A stretch of DNA of 64,000 bases from JAGIBJ01 sp032119795 (GTDB lineage: Bacteria; Actinomycetota; Thermoleophilia; Solirubrobacterales; Solirubrobacteraceae): positions 1 to 64,000 of the forward strand of contig JAUMFO010000091.1 in NCBI GenBank assembly GCA_032119795.1. Direction: 5' to 3'. Position numbers and translations under genes: made by a program. Of the stretch, positions 1 to 7,678 are shown one piece after another; the stretch's first letter is position 1, and the number at the start of each line of letters is the position of its first letter. The notes beneath the pieces were generated by a model, which saw only the letters and a program-made list of their open reading frames with translations, made no database searches and had not been told where the DNA came from.

Positions 1-955
1 TGTAAGGGCCAGGGACGTTGTTCCCTGGTGGGCGTCCGCCGAGAGCGGCGTGGGGTCTGCGGTAGTTGTAGTGGCTGAGCCAGCCGTTGAGGGCTTTTGT
101 GCGTTCGGCTGAGCTGCCGTAGATGGCGCCGTAGGCCCAGCCGCCGAGCATGGTGCGGATGAATCGCTCGGCTTTGCCGTTGGTCTGGGGGCGGTAGGCG
201 GGGCTGCGGCTGTGCCGCAGCCCCGCGTGGCCGCAGGCCACGCGGAACGCGGTTGAGCGATAGCCCGAGCCGTTGTCGGTGTGCACTCGGCGAGCACTGA
301 TTCCGTGCTGCTCGTAGAACGCCAGCGCTCGCTGCAGGAACGCCACGGTGGTCACCGCGGTTTCGTCTGGGAGCACCTCGGCGTAGGCCAGGCGGCTGTA
401 GCCATCGACGGCTACGTGCACGCATTCCCAGCCGGCTGTCCCGCGTCGCACCCCACCGGCATCGGTGGCGGTTGCGGCCCGAGCGCTGCCAAGCGTTCCA
501 CCGATTCGCTTGCCCGCACCGCGCGTGATTCGCCCGAGTTTCTTGACGTCCAGGTGAATCACCTCGCCTGGCTCACTCACCAAGAAGGGCTTGACCGGCT
601 CCATCCCAAGCCGCCCCAGCCGGCCCATTCCCTCGCGCTTGAGCACGGCCGATACCGTCGACGGCGGCATCGCCAAGAGCTCGGCGATCTGCGGCCCAGA
701 CATCCGAACCCTGCGCAGCTTCCTGATCGCATCCACGCGCTGCGGAGGCGTTTGGTTGGGCGAGCGATGCGGGCGGCTGGAGCGATCCAACAGCCCCGCG
801 ACCCCCTCAGCCGCAAACCGATCGCGGTACTTCCTGGCGGTTCTCGGGCTGACGCCCGCGGCCTCGGCCGCGGACGTCAGCCCGACCACCTCAATCGCCT
901 CAACAAGACGCTTCCTAGCAACGAACGAGAGCGCCGCGTTAGCGTGCTGTTCCAT
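1..955 (-). CDS. IS481 family transposase (runs off the window edge)
   Basis: DDE-type transposase that would cut and join the ends of the surrounding element. From the ATG at 955 it reads 318 codons with no stop before the window edge. The first ~110 residues carry helix-turn-helix segments (AAEAAGVSPRTARKYRDRF and SGPQIAELL). The rve-type catalytic core follows: first Asp in HLDVKK, second Asp in VHTDNGSGY, Glu in KAERFIRT. The last visible residues (NNVPGPY) are encoded inside the terminal repeat, which is common in this family, so the stop probably lies a few bases outside the element. The reading frame looks intact. The gene is preceded by a strong hairpin (956-1018). Confidence 0.9.
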   Translation of the reverse strand, partial: MEQHANAALSFVARKRLVEAIEVVGLTSAAEAAGVSPRTARKYRDRFAAEGVAGLLDRSSRPHRSPNQTPPQRVDAIRKLRRVRMSGPQIAELLAMPPSTVSAVLKREGMGRLGRLGMEPVKPFLVSEPGEVIHLDVKKLGRITRGAGKRIGGTLGSARAATATDAGGVRRGTAGWECVHVAVDGYSRLAYAEVLPDETAVTTVAFLQRALAFYEQHGISARRVHTDNGSGYRSTAFRVACGHAGLRHSRSPAYRPQTNGKAERFIRTMLGGWAYGAIYGSSAERTKALNGWLSHYNYRRPHAALGGRPPGNNVPGPY

Positions 956-1018
956 CCGGGTGACCTCTGAATAGCTGGTTGGCTTCGCAACCCCAGCTTC
1001 TCTCAGACGGTCACCCGG
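956..1018 (-). promoter_or_regulatory. Transposase leader hairpin covering the ribosome binding site
   Basis: CCGGGTGACC (956-965) pairs perfectly with GGTCACCCGG (1009-1018). Inside it AGCTGGTTG (973-981) pairs with CAACCCCAGCT (988-998) around a GCTTCG loop. On the transcribed minus strand the only Shine-Dalgarno-like sequence (AGAGGT, just before the ATG at 955) lies in the outer stem. This matches the known insertion-sequence strategy of blocking translation of read-through transcripts; the role here is inferred. Confidence 0.6.
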
Positions 1019-1050
1019 ACCTCAAGGAACAACGTCCCTAGGACCTACAG

Positions 1051-2124
1051 CTAGCGCTCGTCAGAAGGCCAGCGGAAGCCGCGCAGCGACTGCGGCGCCG
1101 GCAGCGGCGAACTCGGAAGCGCGCCACCGGGCTGGAAGCTGTGGAACGCCACCGGGGCGGTGTCGTTGGCGCCGTGCGGATGCACGAGCGAGGCGAGCAG
1201 AATGATCTGGCCACGGCCGATCGAGAGCTCGAACTGGCCGCCGCCATACATCTCGGCGCCGAGCGCCTCAAGGCGGTCGTAGACGGCAAGCAGCTCCTGG
1301 ATTGAGCCGATCCGCGACGGCTTCACGTTCATCCGCTGCGGAGTCACGGGCAACGCGTCGATGTCGGCGACCGAGTGGATTGGCGCATCCCACGCGAGGC
1401 GGTGAGCATCGTGCTCGGCCAACAACGCCGTCGTCTCGCCGGGAGCGGCATCCTCGAGCGTCGCGCCCGGGACGGCACGCGCGATCTCCACGACCTGCGC
1501 CGGCGGGATGTCGGTGTCGACGACCGTCCCGGTATAGAACGCCTTGAAGTCCACGCAATCCGCGCGGTCAAGCGCGGCGAGTTCCTTGAGGAACGCGGCA
1601 TCCCAGTCGGCACCGGCGTCGAGCTTGAAGCGCAGATCAGGGATCGCCTCCAGAAGCGGCTGCAGGTTGGCGACCGTCGGTGGCGACCCGACGCGCGCAG
1701 AGCTGACGAACGTGACCGGTCGCGGCGCGCGGTCCAGCGCGGTCGCGAGATCCGTGTCGGCCTGGCGCAAGGCGAGGTCGAGCGCGGCAGATTCCCAAGC
1801 CCACCGGCGGTAGTCCCGCGACGCCTCGTGGGCCGGTGGCGTGCCAGGGAAGAGATCGGTCTTGCCGACGTAGGCACAAAAAGAACCGAGCGTCCACGTG
1901 CCGACAGCATCGACGGCTGGGCCCTGGTGGCGGGCGAGCTCATGCTCGTCGGCGTCGTAGTTGACGTCCTCGCCGAGCCCCTCCTCGCCGAGTCCGCGGA
2001 GCGAGAAGATCGTGGTGACCCGCTCCCACTCCGCCAGCGGCAGGCGCTGGAAGGAGAAGTCGACGGTCTCGACCGTCAGCGGGAGGGCCTTCAGGCGCTC
2101 CCATGCATCGGAGCCCCAGCCCAT
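1051..2124 (-). CDS. Enolase-superfamily (mandelate racemase/MLE-like) protein
   Basis: A 357-residue protein with an enolase-superfamily TIM-barrel look. Recognisable segments, in order, are FKLDAGADWD and VDFKAFYTG (barrel strands with acidic and lysine residues), LEDA, WDAPIHS, MNVKPSRIGS and YGGGQFELSIGRGQ. The substrate cannot be told, and the usual DxN/E/D metal triad is not clear by eye, so it may not be a typical racemase or MenC. The start was set at ATG 2124, five bases after the stop of the 94-residue gene upstream; longer in-frame starts would overlap that gene and add a low-quality N-terminus. Third gene of a three-gene minus-strand operon. An IS481 element lies one base past its stop, so the transcript end has been replaced. 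Confidence 0.7.
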   Translation of the reverse strand: MGWGSDAWERLKALPLTVETVDFSFQRLPLAEWERVTTIFSLRGLGEEGLGEDVNYDADEHELARHQGPAVDAVGTWTLGSFCAYVGKTDLFPGTPPAHEASRDYRRWAWESAALDLALRQADTDLATALDRAPRPVTFVSSARVGSPPTVANLQPLLEAIPDLRFKLDAGADWDAAFLKELAALDRADCVDFKAFYTGTVVDTDIPPAQVVEIARAVPGATLEDAAPGETTALLAEHDAHRLAWDAPIHSVADIDALPVTPQRMNVKPSRIGSIQELLAVYDRLEALGAEMYGGGQFELSIGRGQIILLASLVHPHGANDTAPVAFHSFQPGGALPSSPLPAPQSLRGFRWPSDER

Positions 2125-2128
2125 CGGA

Positions 2129-2413
2129 CTAGGCGTCGGCCGGTGCGGGCGGAGCCAATGACTCCATGTGCGGCAGACCCTCGACGTGCGCGGTGCCACG
2201 TTGCTCGCCGGCAGCCGCGAGCTGGCGAAGTCGCTCGAGCTCTCGCTCACCGAGGCGCCGAACCGGGTCAGCCGGATCCAAGCCGTCGATCAGACGCGCC
2301 ACGCGACCGCGGAGCTGCAGCGCGAAGTGCGGCGTGGCCGGGCCAGACAGCTCGAGGATGTCGTCGATCGTCGGGGCGCGCCCGAGGCGGGCGCTGGATT
2401 CGGCTTCGCTCAT
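2129..2413 (-). CDS. Small hypothetical protein, 94 aa
   Basis: Not recognised. It is a mainly helical, charged protein (GRVARLIDGLDPADPVRRLGERELERLRQLAA in shorter helices) with no signal peptide or membrane segment and a Pro/Ala tail. Its ATG overlaps the TGA of the lipoprotein gene upstream (ATGA, 2410-2413), and it ends four bases before the enolase-type gene, so it is very probably co-translated with both. Confidence 0.6.
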   Translation of the reverse strand: MSEAESSARLGRAPTIDDILELSGPATPHFALQLRGRVARLIDGLDPADPVRRLGERELERLRQLAAAGEQRGTAHVEGLPHMESLAPPAPADA

Positions 2414-3669
2414 GGCGTGGCCTCCGGGGCCGTCTGGGTATCGGCAGAGTCGCCGAGGGCGTTGGGATTGTCTGAACGGACGATCTCCAACAGCGAATCT
2501 ATCCGGGCTTGGGTAGAAACCTCAATGGCGGTCGTCGGCCCGATCAGCCAGCCACGGTTCTGGAACGTCTGCGTGGGCGGATGCTGCTCGTCGTAGCCCG
2601 GCTGCACGTCGAGCAGGTAGCTCCGCAGCGCGGGGGAGACGTGGTCGGGCTCGTCGACGTAAAGCAGCGCGGGGTAGGTCCCGCCGGACGACAGCGCCGC
2701 CGCCGCCATTGCCGACGTCGGGTCCTTCGTCGGCGCAAACACGAACGCGTGGCCGGGCAGCCGGTAGTTCCAGCCGAAGTCCTGGTCGGAATACCGCGCA
2801 AACTCGATCGCGAGATCGGCCGGGCCGCCGTCGTCGTTCGGTGGCTGGATCCGGTAGACGCTCGTCCCGGGGATGTCCTTCAGCGATCGGATCACGAAGC
2901 TGCTGACCACGTCCGAGCTCCCGAGCACGTAGATCCGCGGGTTGTCGTGCTCGCTGATCGCCTCCTTCGTGTCGGCCGGGAGCGTCCCCGCGCCCGTGAA
3001 AAGGATCGGATCGCCCGAGCGCGCCGCCCACGCCGCAGCCGGCGCTGCGCTGGCGGGATCCTCGCTGTTGACCACCAAGATTCGCGACGACGCGCGCCCA
3101 CGCGTCTTGGTGAGCTGGCGATCGACCGCCTTCGCCAGGCCAGCCGGCGTGGTCGCCGTGACGTAGCGGTACCGCATGCCCTCAGGCCGAGCGGCCGTGC
3201 CGATCCGCAACACCTGGGCGCTGTTCATCACCTTCGCGCCCGCGGGCTGAAGCTGGCGCAGCGCCGCAGACGAGACGGCCGGCAGATTGCGGCCGTCGGC
3301 AAGCAGCAGTGGGAACCCGAGCGGCTTGGCGGCGAACGGTGCCGCGAGCAGGATCGCGCGCCAATCGTCGGCGCCGGCGAGCGTGATCGCGTCGGGACGC
3401 AGGTCACGAGCCGTCGACGGGAACATCGTCAGCGCGGTCGTCGCCGCTACCGCCGCCGGATCGACGGCGTCGACGCGCATCGTGTTCTTCGTGAGCATTC
3501 GCGGCACCGGAAGGGCGGTCGACGACGCGGTCGTCGACCCCTCCGTCGTTGGCGTCGTCGGCGACGGAGTTGAGGTAGCTGGGGCCGGATCGTCGCCGCC
3601 GCACGCTGCGAGCGTGAGGCTCGAGAACAGGGCACCGGCGAGCAGCAGGACCGGGAAGGCACGAGGCAT
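2410..3669 (-). CDS. Lipoprotein with cell wall-binding repeat 2 (CWB2)-like region
   Basis: A 419-residue exported lipoprotein. Residues 1-23 form a lipoprotein signal ending in LTLAAC, with the lipidated Cys at 23. A Pro/Thr/Ser-rich linker follows (about 28-55). The remainder contains repeated segments of the CWB2 type (DWRAILLAAPFAAKPLGFPLLLADG; GDPILFTGAGTLPADT; PRIYVLGSSDVVS), a fold thought to bind wall polymers in Gram-positives. The start was placed at ATG 3669 rather than the in-frame ATG 14 codons upstream because the signal peptide then begins correctly and a TATCGT box lies seven bases before it. First gene of the minus-strand operon. Confidence 0.75.
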   Translation of the reverse strand: MPRAFPVLLLAGALFSSLTLAACGGDDPAPATSTPSPTTPTTEGSTTASSTALPVPRMLTKNTMRVDAVDPAAVAATTALTMFPSTARDLRPDAITLAGADDWRAILLAAPFAAKPLGFPLLLADGRNLPAVSSAALRQLQPAGAKVMNSAQVLRIGTAARPEGMRYRYVTATTPAGLAKAVDRQLTKTRGRASSRILVVNSEDPASAAPAAAWAARSGDPILFTGAGTLPADTKEAISEHDNPRIYVLGSSDVVSSFVIRSLKDIPGTSVYRIQPPNDDGGPADLAIEFARYSDQDFGWNYRLPGHAFVFAPTKDPTSAMAAAALSSGGTYPALLYVDEPDHVSPALRSYLLDVQPGYDEQHPPTQTFQNRGWLIGPTTAIEVSTQARIDSLLEIVRSDNPNALGDSADTQTAPEATP

Positions 3670-3676
3670 TGGGGCC

Positions 3677-3682
3677 ACGATA
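3677..3682 (-). promoter_or_regulatory. -10-like box, leaderless type
   Basis: TATCGT on the minus strand, seven bases before the ATG of the CWB2-type lipoprotein gene. It supports that start and suggests a leaderless transcript. No clear -35 was assigned. Confidence 0.45.
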
Positions 3683-3851
3683 TCGAGCGATCGTGGCGTG
3701 AAGTCGCGCACACTCGGCTAAGGGTCTTGCCGGGAGCTGCCGAACACCCAGTCAACAACGGGCATACGCCATTACTGGTCTGCGGATGCGGGAACGCGTC
3801 GGTGGGCCATGGGCGCCAGTCGCACGATTCCGCCCAACCCTTGTGGTACCG

Positions 3852-3979
3852 TGCCCGTCACGCCGAATTGATCCCTGTGGGGATCGACCGGGGGAACCAA
3901 ACCCCCATTGGGCCTAATCCTCACGCTGGAAGCGAGAGGACGCGCACTGCGCGAGGCCGTCAGCTAACTCCGGAGGCGC
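3852..3979 (+). promoter_or_regulatory. c-di-AMP riboswitch (ydaO/yuaA class)
   Basis: The leader of the NlpC/P60 gene matches the ydaO class: CGCCGAATTGATC at the 5' side, GGGGGAACCAAACCCCC, ATTGGGCCTAATCC, then CCGTCAGCTAACTCCGGAGG at the 3' side. This class senses cyclic di-AMP and in Actinobacteria commonly precedes wall hydrolase genes. CGCC (3861-3864) can pair with GGCG (3975-3978), and the Shine-Dalgarno GGAGG (3972-3976) lies in or next to that stem, 10 bases before the ATG. Translational control is therefore plausible. Confidence 0.88.
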
Positions 3980-3986
3980 CCCCCAT

Positions 3987-4562
3987 ATGCATCTTTCTGC
4001 CTTTTCCGTCCTGCGTACCCTCACGCTCGCTGTCGCCCTCGGGCTGACCGGCGTCGGTACCGCCTCCGCTGCTCGCACCGGAGGTGTCACCCTTGAGTCG
4101 CCCGCCGCACCGGTGGAGATCACCAAGCCGACGGTTCCAGGCAACGTTGCCAAGCTTCTCGACGACGGCACCGCCGCCGCTCCGCTCGACGCGCCCGCTG
4201 AGGTTCAGCAGGCCGTCTGGGCTGCCAACAAGCTGATCGGCAAGCCGTACCGCTACGGCGGCGGCCACGCCAAGTTCAACGACACCGGCTACGACTGCTC
4301 CGGCACCGTCAGCTTCGCGCTCAAGGGCGCCAAGACGCTCAAGTCGCCGCTCGACTCCTCCTCCTTCATGTCCTGGGGCGAAGCAGGCGTCGGCACGTGG
4401 ATCACGGTCTACACCAACCCCGGCCACGCCTTCGTCGTCATCGCCGGCCTGCGCCTCGACACCTCCGCGGTCAGCGACCCGGGCGGCCAGAAGGGCCCCC
4501 GTTGGCGCCCGGCCCTCCGCGTCACCAAGGGTTTCAAAGCCCGCCACCCCGAAGGCCTCTGA
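3987..4562 (+). CDS. Exported NlpC/P60 cell wall hydrolase
   Basis: A 191-residue protein with a signal peptide (residues 1 to about 29, ending ASA-A), a spacer, and an NlpC/P60 cysteine peptidase domain from about residue 72. The catalytic Cys is C104 in YDCSG and the His is H147 in GHAFVVI, as in D,L-endopeptidases that cut peptidoglycan stem peptides. It is small for the family: a single domain with no wall-binding repeat. Expression is expected to follow the c-di-AMP riboswitch immediately upstream. Its stop codon lies inside the first arm of repeat S1 (4559-4664), and part of its 3' end appears as an inverted diverged copy beyond S1. Confidence 0.88.
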   Translation: MHLSAFSVLRTLTLAVALGLTGVGTASAARTGGVTLESPAAPVEITKPTVPGNVAKLLDDGTAAAPLDAPAEVQQAVWAANKLIGKPYRYGGGHAKFNDTGYDCSGTVSFALKGAKTLKSPLDSSSFMSWGEAGVGTWITVYTNPGHAFVVIAGLRLDTSAVSDPGGQKGPRWRPALRVTKGFKARHPEGL

Positions 4563-4664
4563 GGCAGCTCTCGCTTGCATCTCCCGCCCGCCTGAAACTG
4601 GCCCGGCCTAGAGGCCTAAACCAGTTCCAGTCGAGCGAGATCTGCGGCGCGATAGCCACCTCAG
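4559..4664 (+). repeat. S1: structured repeat family S, copy 1
   Basis: Outer stem CTGAGG (4559-4564, containing the TGA stop of the NlpC gene) with CCTCAG (4659-4664). Conserved blocks CTTGCATCT and ATCTGCGGCGCGATAG are identical in all four S copies. The apical stem AACTGG/CCAGTT with a GGCC/GGCC tip differs in sequence from the other copies but stays paired. See S2-S4 at 52200, 52975 and 53089. Confidence 0.8.
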
Positions 4665-4686
4665 GTGCTTGAACGACGTTCTTTTT

Positions 4687-4709
4687 GAGACCGGCCGCGC
4701 GCCGGTCTC
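4687..4709 (+). terminator. Hairpin, probable terminator
   Basis: GAGACCGGC and GCCGGTCTC form a perfect 9-bp stem with a 5-base loop, downstream of the NlpC gene and S1. No T-run follows on the plus strand; a CTTTTT tract precedes it. It may also belong to the inverted copy of the NlpC gene tail. Confidence 0.5.
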
Positions 4710-4811
4710 GCTCGTTCTGGGGCAGGACGTTGGCGCGATCTGTCGAATTCCGGTCCTAGCGCAGGGCATCCTGCGCGCAAAACCCCTGCTCCTGCCAAAC
4801 TCATCTGTCTG

Positions 4812-5990
4812 ATGCGTCGCGTCGTTCTCACCGCCGGTGTCGCCGGCTCCTGCCTTGGCCTGTGGGCCGTCGTCCCATTGATCGGGACCGGTGCCCCGAC
4901 GGCCGCCGAACTCGAGAAGAAGATCGAGAAGACCCAAGGCAAAGTCGAATACCGCAAGGGCAAAGAGAAAGTCCTCACGCAGGACATCGCCAAGTACTCG
5001 GGACGCGTGGCGACCCTTGAGAAGCGCGTCGAGTCGCTCTCAGCCCGACAGAGCACCCTCGAAAAGGACCTCAGCGCCAAACGCGAAGTCCTCGGTGCCA
5101 CCCAGGCCGAACTCCGCGCCGAGCGTGCGCGCCTGATTCGCCTGCAGAAGCGCTTCCGCGAGGTCCGCGAGACGCTCGAGGCGCGCCTCGTGGAGCAGTA
5201 CAAAGACGGCCGCACCGATCTGGCCTCCGTCATCGTCGAAGCCGACGGCTTCACCCAGCTGCTGGAGCGCGGCGAGTTCCTCGGTCGCCTGGCGCAAAAG
5301 GACCAGCTCGTGATCAAGGTCGTCGCCGAGGCGAAGACCGACGCCACCCGCACCGAGCAGCGCCTCGACGCACTCGAGAGCAAGCAGCAGAAGGTCACCG
5401 CGACCGTGGCAGCACGCCGCAACGAGGTTGCCCGCGTGCGCAGCAACGTCGCCTCCACCGAGGCGACAGTCCGTGAGGCGCGCAACGACAAGCGCGCCCT
5501 GCTTTCGCAGGTCAAGGGCGAGCGCCACGAACTCGAAGAAGACCTCTCCGCGATGCAAGCGCAGCAGGCCAAGATCAGTGGCGCCCTGCGCGGCGCGCTG
5601 CCGGCCGGCGCAATCCGCAAAGGCACCGGCCAGTTCATCTACCCGATGAACGGCACGTTCACTTCGCCGTTCGGCTCGCGCTGGGGCCGGCTGCATGCCG
5701 GCATCGACATCGCTGCCCCGATCGGCACGCCGATCCGCGCCGCCGACGGAGGCCGCGTCGCCATCGCCGGCTCCGTCAGCGGCTACGGCAACTACACCTG
5801 CATCCAGCATTCGAACTCCCTCTCGACGTGTTACGGCCACCAGTCGTCGATCGCCGTGAAGGTCGGCCAGACCGTCACCAAGGGGCAGGTCATCGGCCTC
5901 TGCGGCAACACCGGTCGCTCGACCGGGCCCCACCTGCACTTCGAGGTGCGCGTGAACGGCACCCCGCAGGACCCGATGGGCTACCTCTAG
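4812..5990 (+). CDS. M23 peptidase with N-terminal coiled coil (EnvC/NlpD type)
   Basis: A 392-residue exported protein. Residues 1-30 are a signal or membrane anchor. About 32-125 and 175-255 are long heptad-rich, Glu/Lys/Arg-rich coiled coils, as in EnvC. The C-terminal M23 domain (about 270-392) has zinc ligands H295 and D299 in HAGIDIAAPIG and H376 in HLHFEV, with H374 as the likely catalytic partner, so it should be an active endopeptidase that cuts peptide crosslinks. It follows the NlpC/P60 gene and S1, making a wall-remodelling pair, although it probably has its own promoter. Confidence 0.9.
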   Translation: MRRVVLTAGVAGSCLGLWAVVPLIGTGAPTAAELEKKIEKTQGKVEYRKGKEKVLTQDIAKYSGRVATLEKRVESLSARQSTLEKDLSAKREVLGATQAELRAERARLIRLQKRFREVRETLEARLVEQYKDGRTDLASVIVEADGFTQLLERGEFLGRLAQKDQLVIKVVAEAKTDATRTEQRLDALESKQQKVTATVAARRNEVARVRSNVASTEATVREARNDKRALLSQVKGERHELEEDLSAMQAQQAKISGALRGALPAGAIRKGTGQFIYPMNGTFTSPFGSRWGRLHAGIDIAAPIGTPIRAADGGRVAIAGSVSGYGNYTCIQHSNSLSTCYGHQSSIAVKVGQTVTKGQVIGLCGNTGRSTGPHLHFEVRVNGTPQDPMGYL

Positions 5991-6054
5991 GCCGCACTCG
6001 GTCCGGCTCGCGGCGTCGCGCCGCAGGGCCGGGGCCTGGCGTGGCCGTCCTCGG

Positions 6055-6060
6055 TACTGT
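6055..6060 (+). promoter_or_regulatory. -10-like box, leaderless type
   Basis: TACTGT, seven bases before the GTG at 6068. It helps to choose that start for lgt. Confidence 0.4.
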
Positions 6061-6067
6061 CGTCGCC

Positions 6068-6817
6068 GTGGTCTCCTCCCTCGAACTTGGGCCGCTCACG
6101 ATCCAGACCTTCGGGTTGTTCGTGGCGCTGGCGTTCCTGGCAGCCGGCGCGCTGCTCTACCGCCGCTTCGGCGAGCTGGGCTGGGATCCAGAGCTCGCCT
6201 ACGAGGCGACGGGCGCCGGGCTCGTCGGCGGCATCGTCGGCGCGCGGCTGTGGTGGGCGCTCGGTGACCCAGGTGAGATCTTCAGCGATCCGGTAGGGCA
6301 TCTGATCGGCGGCTCCGGCCTGACGTGGTACGGCGGCGCGATCGGCGCGACCCTGGCCGTGCTGCTCTGGGCGCGGTGGCGAGACGCCGATCTCTGGACG
6401 CTCGCCGGCACTGCCGTCGCGCCAGTTGCCCTCGGCTACGCCTTGGGCCGCATCGGATGCCAGATCTCTGGAGACGGCGACTACGGCATCCCGACCGACG
6501 TGCCGTGGGGTATGGCCTTTCCCGACGGCGTTGTGCCGACCAACGAGATCGTCCACCCAACGCCGATCTACGAGACGCTCTGGATGGGGCTGGCCGCCTT
6601 GGTGCTCTGGCAGCTGCGTGACCGGCTCAGCCCCCAGAAGCTCGTGGCGCTCTACCTGGTGCTCAGTGGGCTTGAACGGTTCGTCGTCGAGTTCTGGCGC
6701 CGGAACCCCAGCGTCGAAGGCGTCCTGACCGTCGCGCAGATCACGGCGCTCGTCGTGATCGCCGCCGGCGTCGCGCTCTACGCGTTGACCCGCGGCCGCT
6801 CACCCAACCCCGTCTGA
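6068..6817 (+). CDS. lgt: Prolipoprotein diacylglyceryl transferase
   Basis: Transfers diacylglycerol from phosphatidylglycerol to the lipobox cysteine of prolipoproteins at the membrane, the first step of lipoprotein maturation. 249 residues, about seven membrane segments. Family signature GRIGCQISGDGDYG (GRIGN-type in most homologues, here with Cys) and HPTPIYE are visible. The in-frame sequence upstream overlaps the M23 gene and looks non-coding; GTG 6068 gives the expected N-terminus (VSSLELGPLTIQTFG) and has a -10-like box seven bases upstream. Two lipoproteins in this window (2410 and 18237) are expected substrates. Confidence 0.9.
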   Translation: MVSSLELGPLTIQTFGLFVALAFLAAGALLYRRFGELGWDPELAYEATGAGLVGGIVGARLWWALGDPGEIFSDPVGHLIGGSGLTWYGGAIGATLAVLLWARWRDADLWTLAGTAVAPVALGYALGRIGCQISGDGDYGIPTDVPWGMAFPDGVVPTNEIVHPTPIYETLWMGLAALVLWQLRDRLSPQKLVALYLVLSGLERFVVEFWRRNPSVEGVLTVAQITALVVIAAGVALYALTRGRSPNPV

Positions 6818-6828
6818 CGCGCCCCCGG

Positions 6829-6869
6829 CCGTCGAGATTCACGGAGTTTTTCTCGGTGAACTTCGACGG
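6829..6869 (+). terminator. Bidirectional terminator between convergent genes
   Basis: CCGTCGAGATTCAC (6829-6842) pairs with GTGAACTTCGACGG (6856-6869) except for two central bases; the loop holds TTTTT. It lies midway between the lgt stop and the ABC permease stop, which are equidistant from its centre (6849). Confidence 0.7.
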
Positions 6870-6880
6870 GCGGTTTGGGG

Positions 6881-7678
6881 TCAGTGGCGGATGGCGAGCG
6901 CGGCGAGGCCCGGGAGGCCAGCGGCGAGGGCGACGGCGGCGCCCGAAGGCACGTCGACGTTGGCCGACACGACCAGTCCGGCGGTGACGACGACCAAACC
7001 GATCGCGGCCGACGCGAGAATCTGCGCGCCGACGCGGTGACCGCCGCGGGTCGCAACGGCTGCCGGGCCGACGACCAACGCGAACGTCAACACGGCGCCG
7101 ACCGAACCAGCCGCCAGGGCGACCGCGACGGCGAGCGTGATCGTGGCGATGGTCTCAACGCGGACCCCTGAAACGCCAGCGGCACGCGCAGCATCGGCGC
7201 CCAGCGTCGACGCCAGCAGCGCCCGGTGCCCCACCATCGCGAGGCTGCCGACTGCCGCCGCCCCGGCGAGCGTCCAGAGCAGCGACGCCGTCGTGGCGGC
7301 CAACGGATCACCAAAGAGCAGGCGTTCCAAACCGCGTGTCCCAGACGCCTGAATCACCAGAATCACGCCGAGACCGGTCGCCGCTCCAAGGACGGTGGTC
7401 GCGGCGCTATCGAGGTCACGGTCGTCGGTCGATCCCGAGCGCCCGAGTGCGGCGATCGACGCCGCGCCCACGAGCGCACCGACGAGACCGCCGAAGGTGA
7501 CTCCGAATCCGAGCAGCACGGCGGCGCCGGCCGCGGGGATCATGGCGTGCGGAATCACTTCGGCGGCGAAGAGCGCCCGGCGATGCAGCGCCCATACGCC
7601 GACGGGCGCCACGAGCAGAGCGATCGCCGCGAGCTCCAGCCAGGCCGTCCGGAGCGTGGGGTCGAGCGGGAGCGTCAC
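6881..7678 (-). CDS. ABC transporter permease, zinc/manganese (ZnuB/TroC) family, subunit 2
   Basis: A 265-residue membrane protein with about eight hydrophobic segments of the ABC-3 (metal-chelate) permease type; it probably forms part of the channel for Zn2+ or Mn2+. The start was taken as GTG 7678, which overlaps the ATPase stop (GTGA) and gives the N-terminus VTLPLDPTLRTAWL, parallel to VTLDDPTVRLALL of the other permease. Longer in-frame starts read an Arg-rich stretch inside the ATPase gene. Last gene of a three-gene operon, facing lgt across a shared terminator. Confidence 0.82.
   Translation of the reverse strand: MTLPLDPTLRTAWLELAAIALLVAPVGVWALHRRALFAAEVIPHAMIPAAGAAVLLGFGVTFGGLVGALVGAASIAALGRSGSTDDRDLDSAATTVLGAATGLGVILVIQASGTRGLERLLFGDPLAATTASLLWTLAGAAAVGSLAMVGHRALLASTLGADAARAAGVSGVRVETIATITLAVAVALAAGSVGAVLTFALVVGPAAVATRGGHRVGAQILASAAIGLVVVTAGLVVSANVDVPSGAAVALAAGLPGLAALAIRH

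Larger units (their letters stand above)
1..1049 (-). mobile_element. IS481-type insertion sequence
   Basis: One transposase gene lies between terminal inverted repeats at 1-24 and 1026-1049. The repeats match at 20 of 24 positions and share the inner 14 bases AGGGACGTTGTTCC; both ends begin TGTA. The element starts at the first base of the window, so its left flank and any target duplication cannot be seen. Its right end lies one base downstream of the stop codon of the enolase-type gene at 1051. Confidence 0.9.

Noticed and set aside
281..970. Plus-strand open frame in the IS element
   Set aside because: Antisense to a transposase with all DDE motifs.
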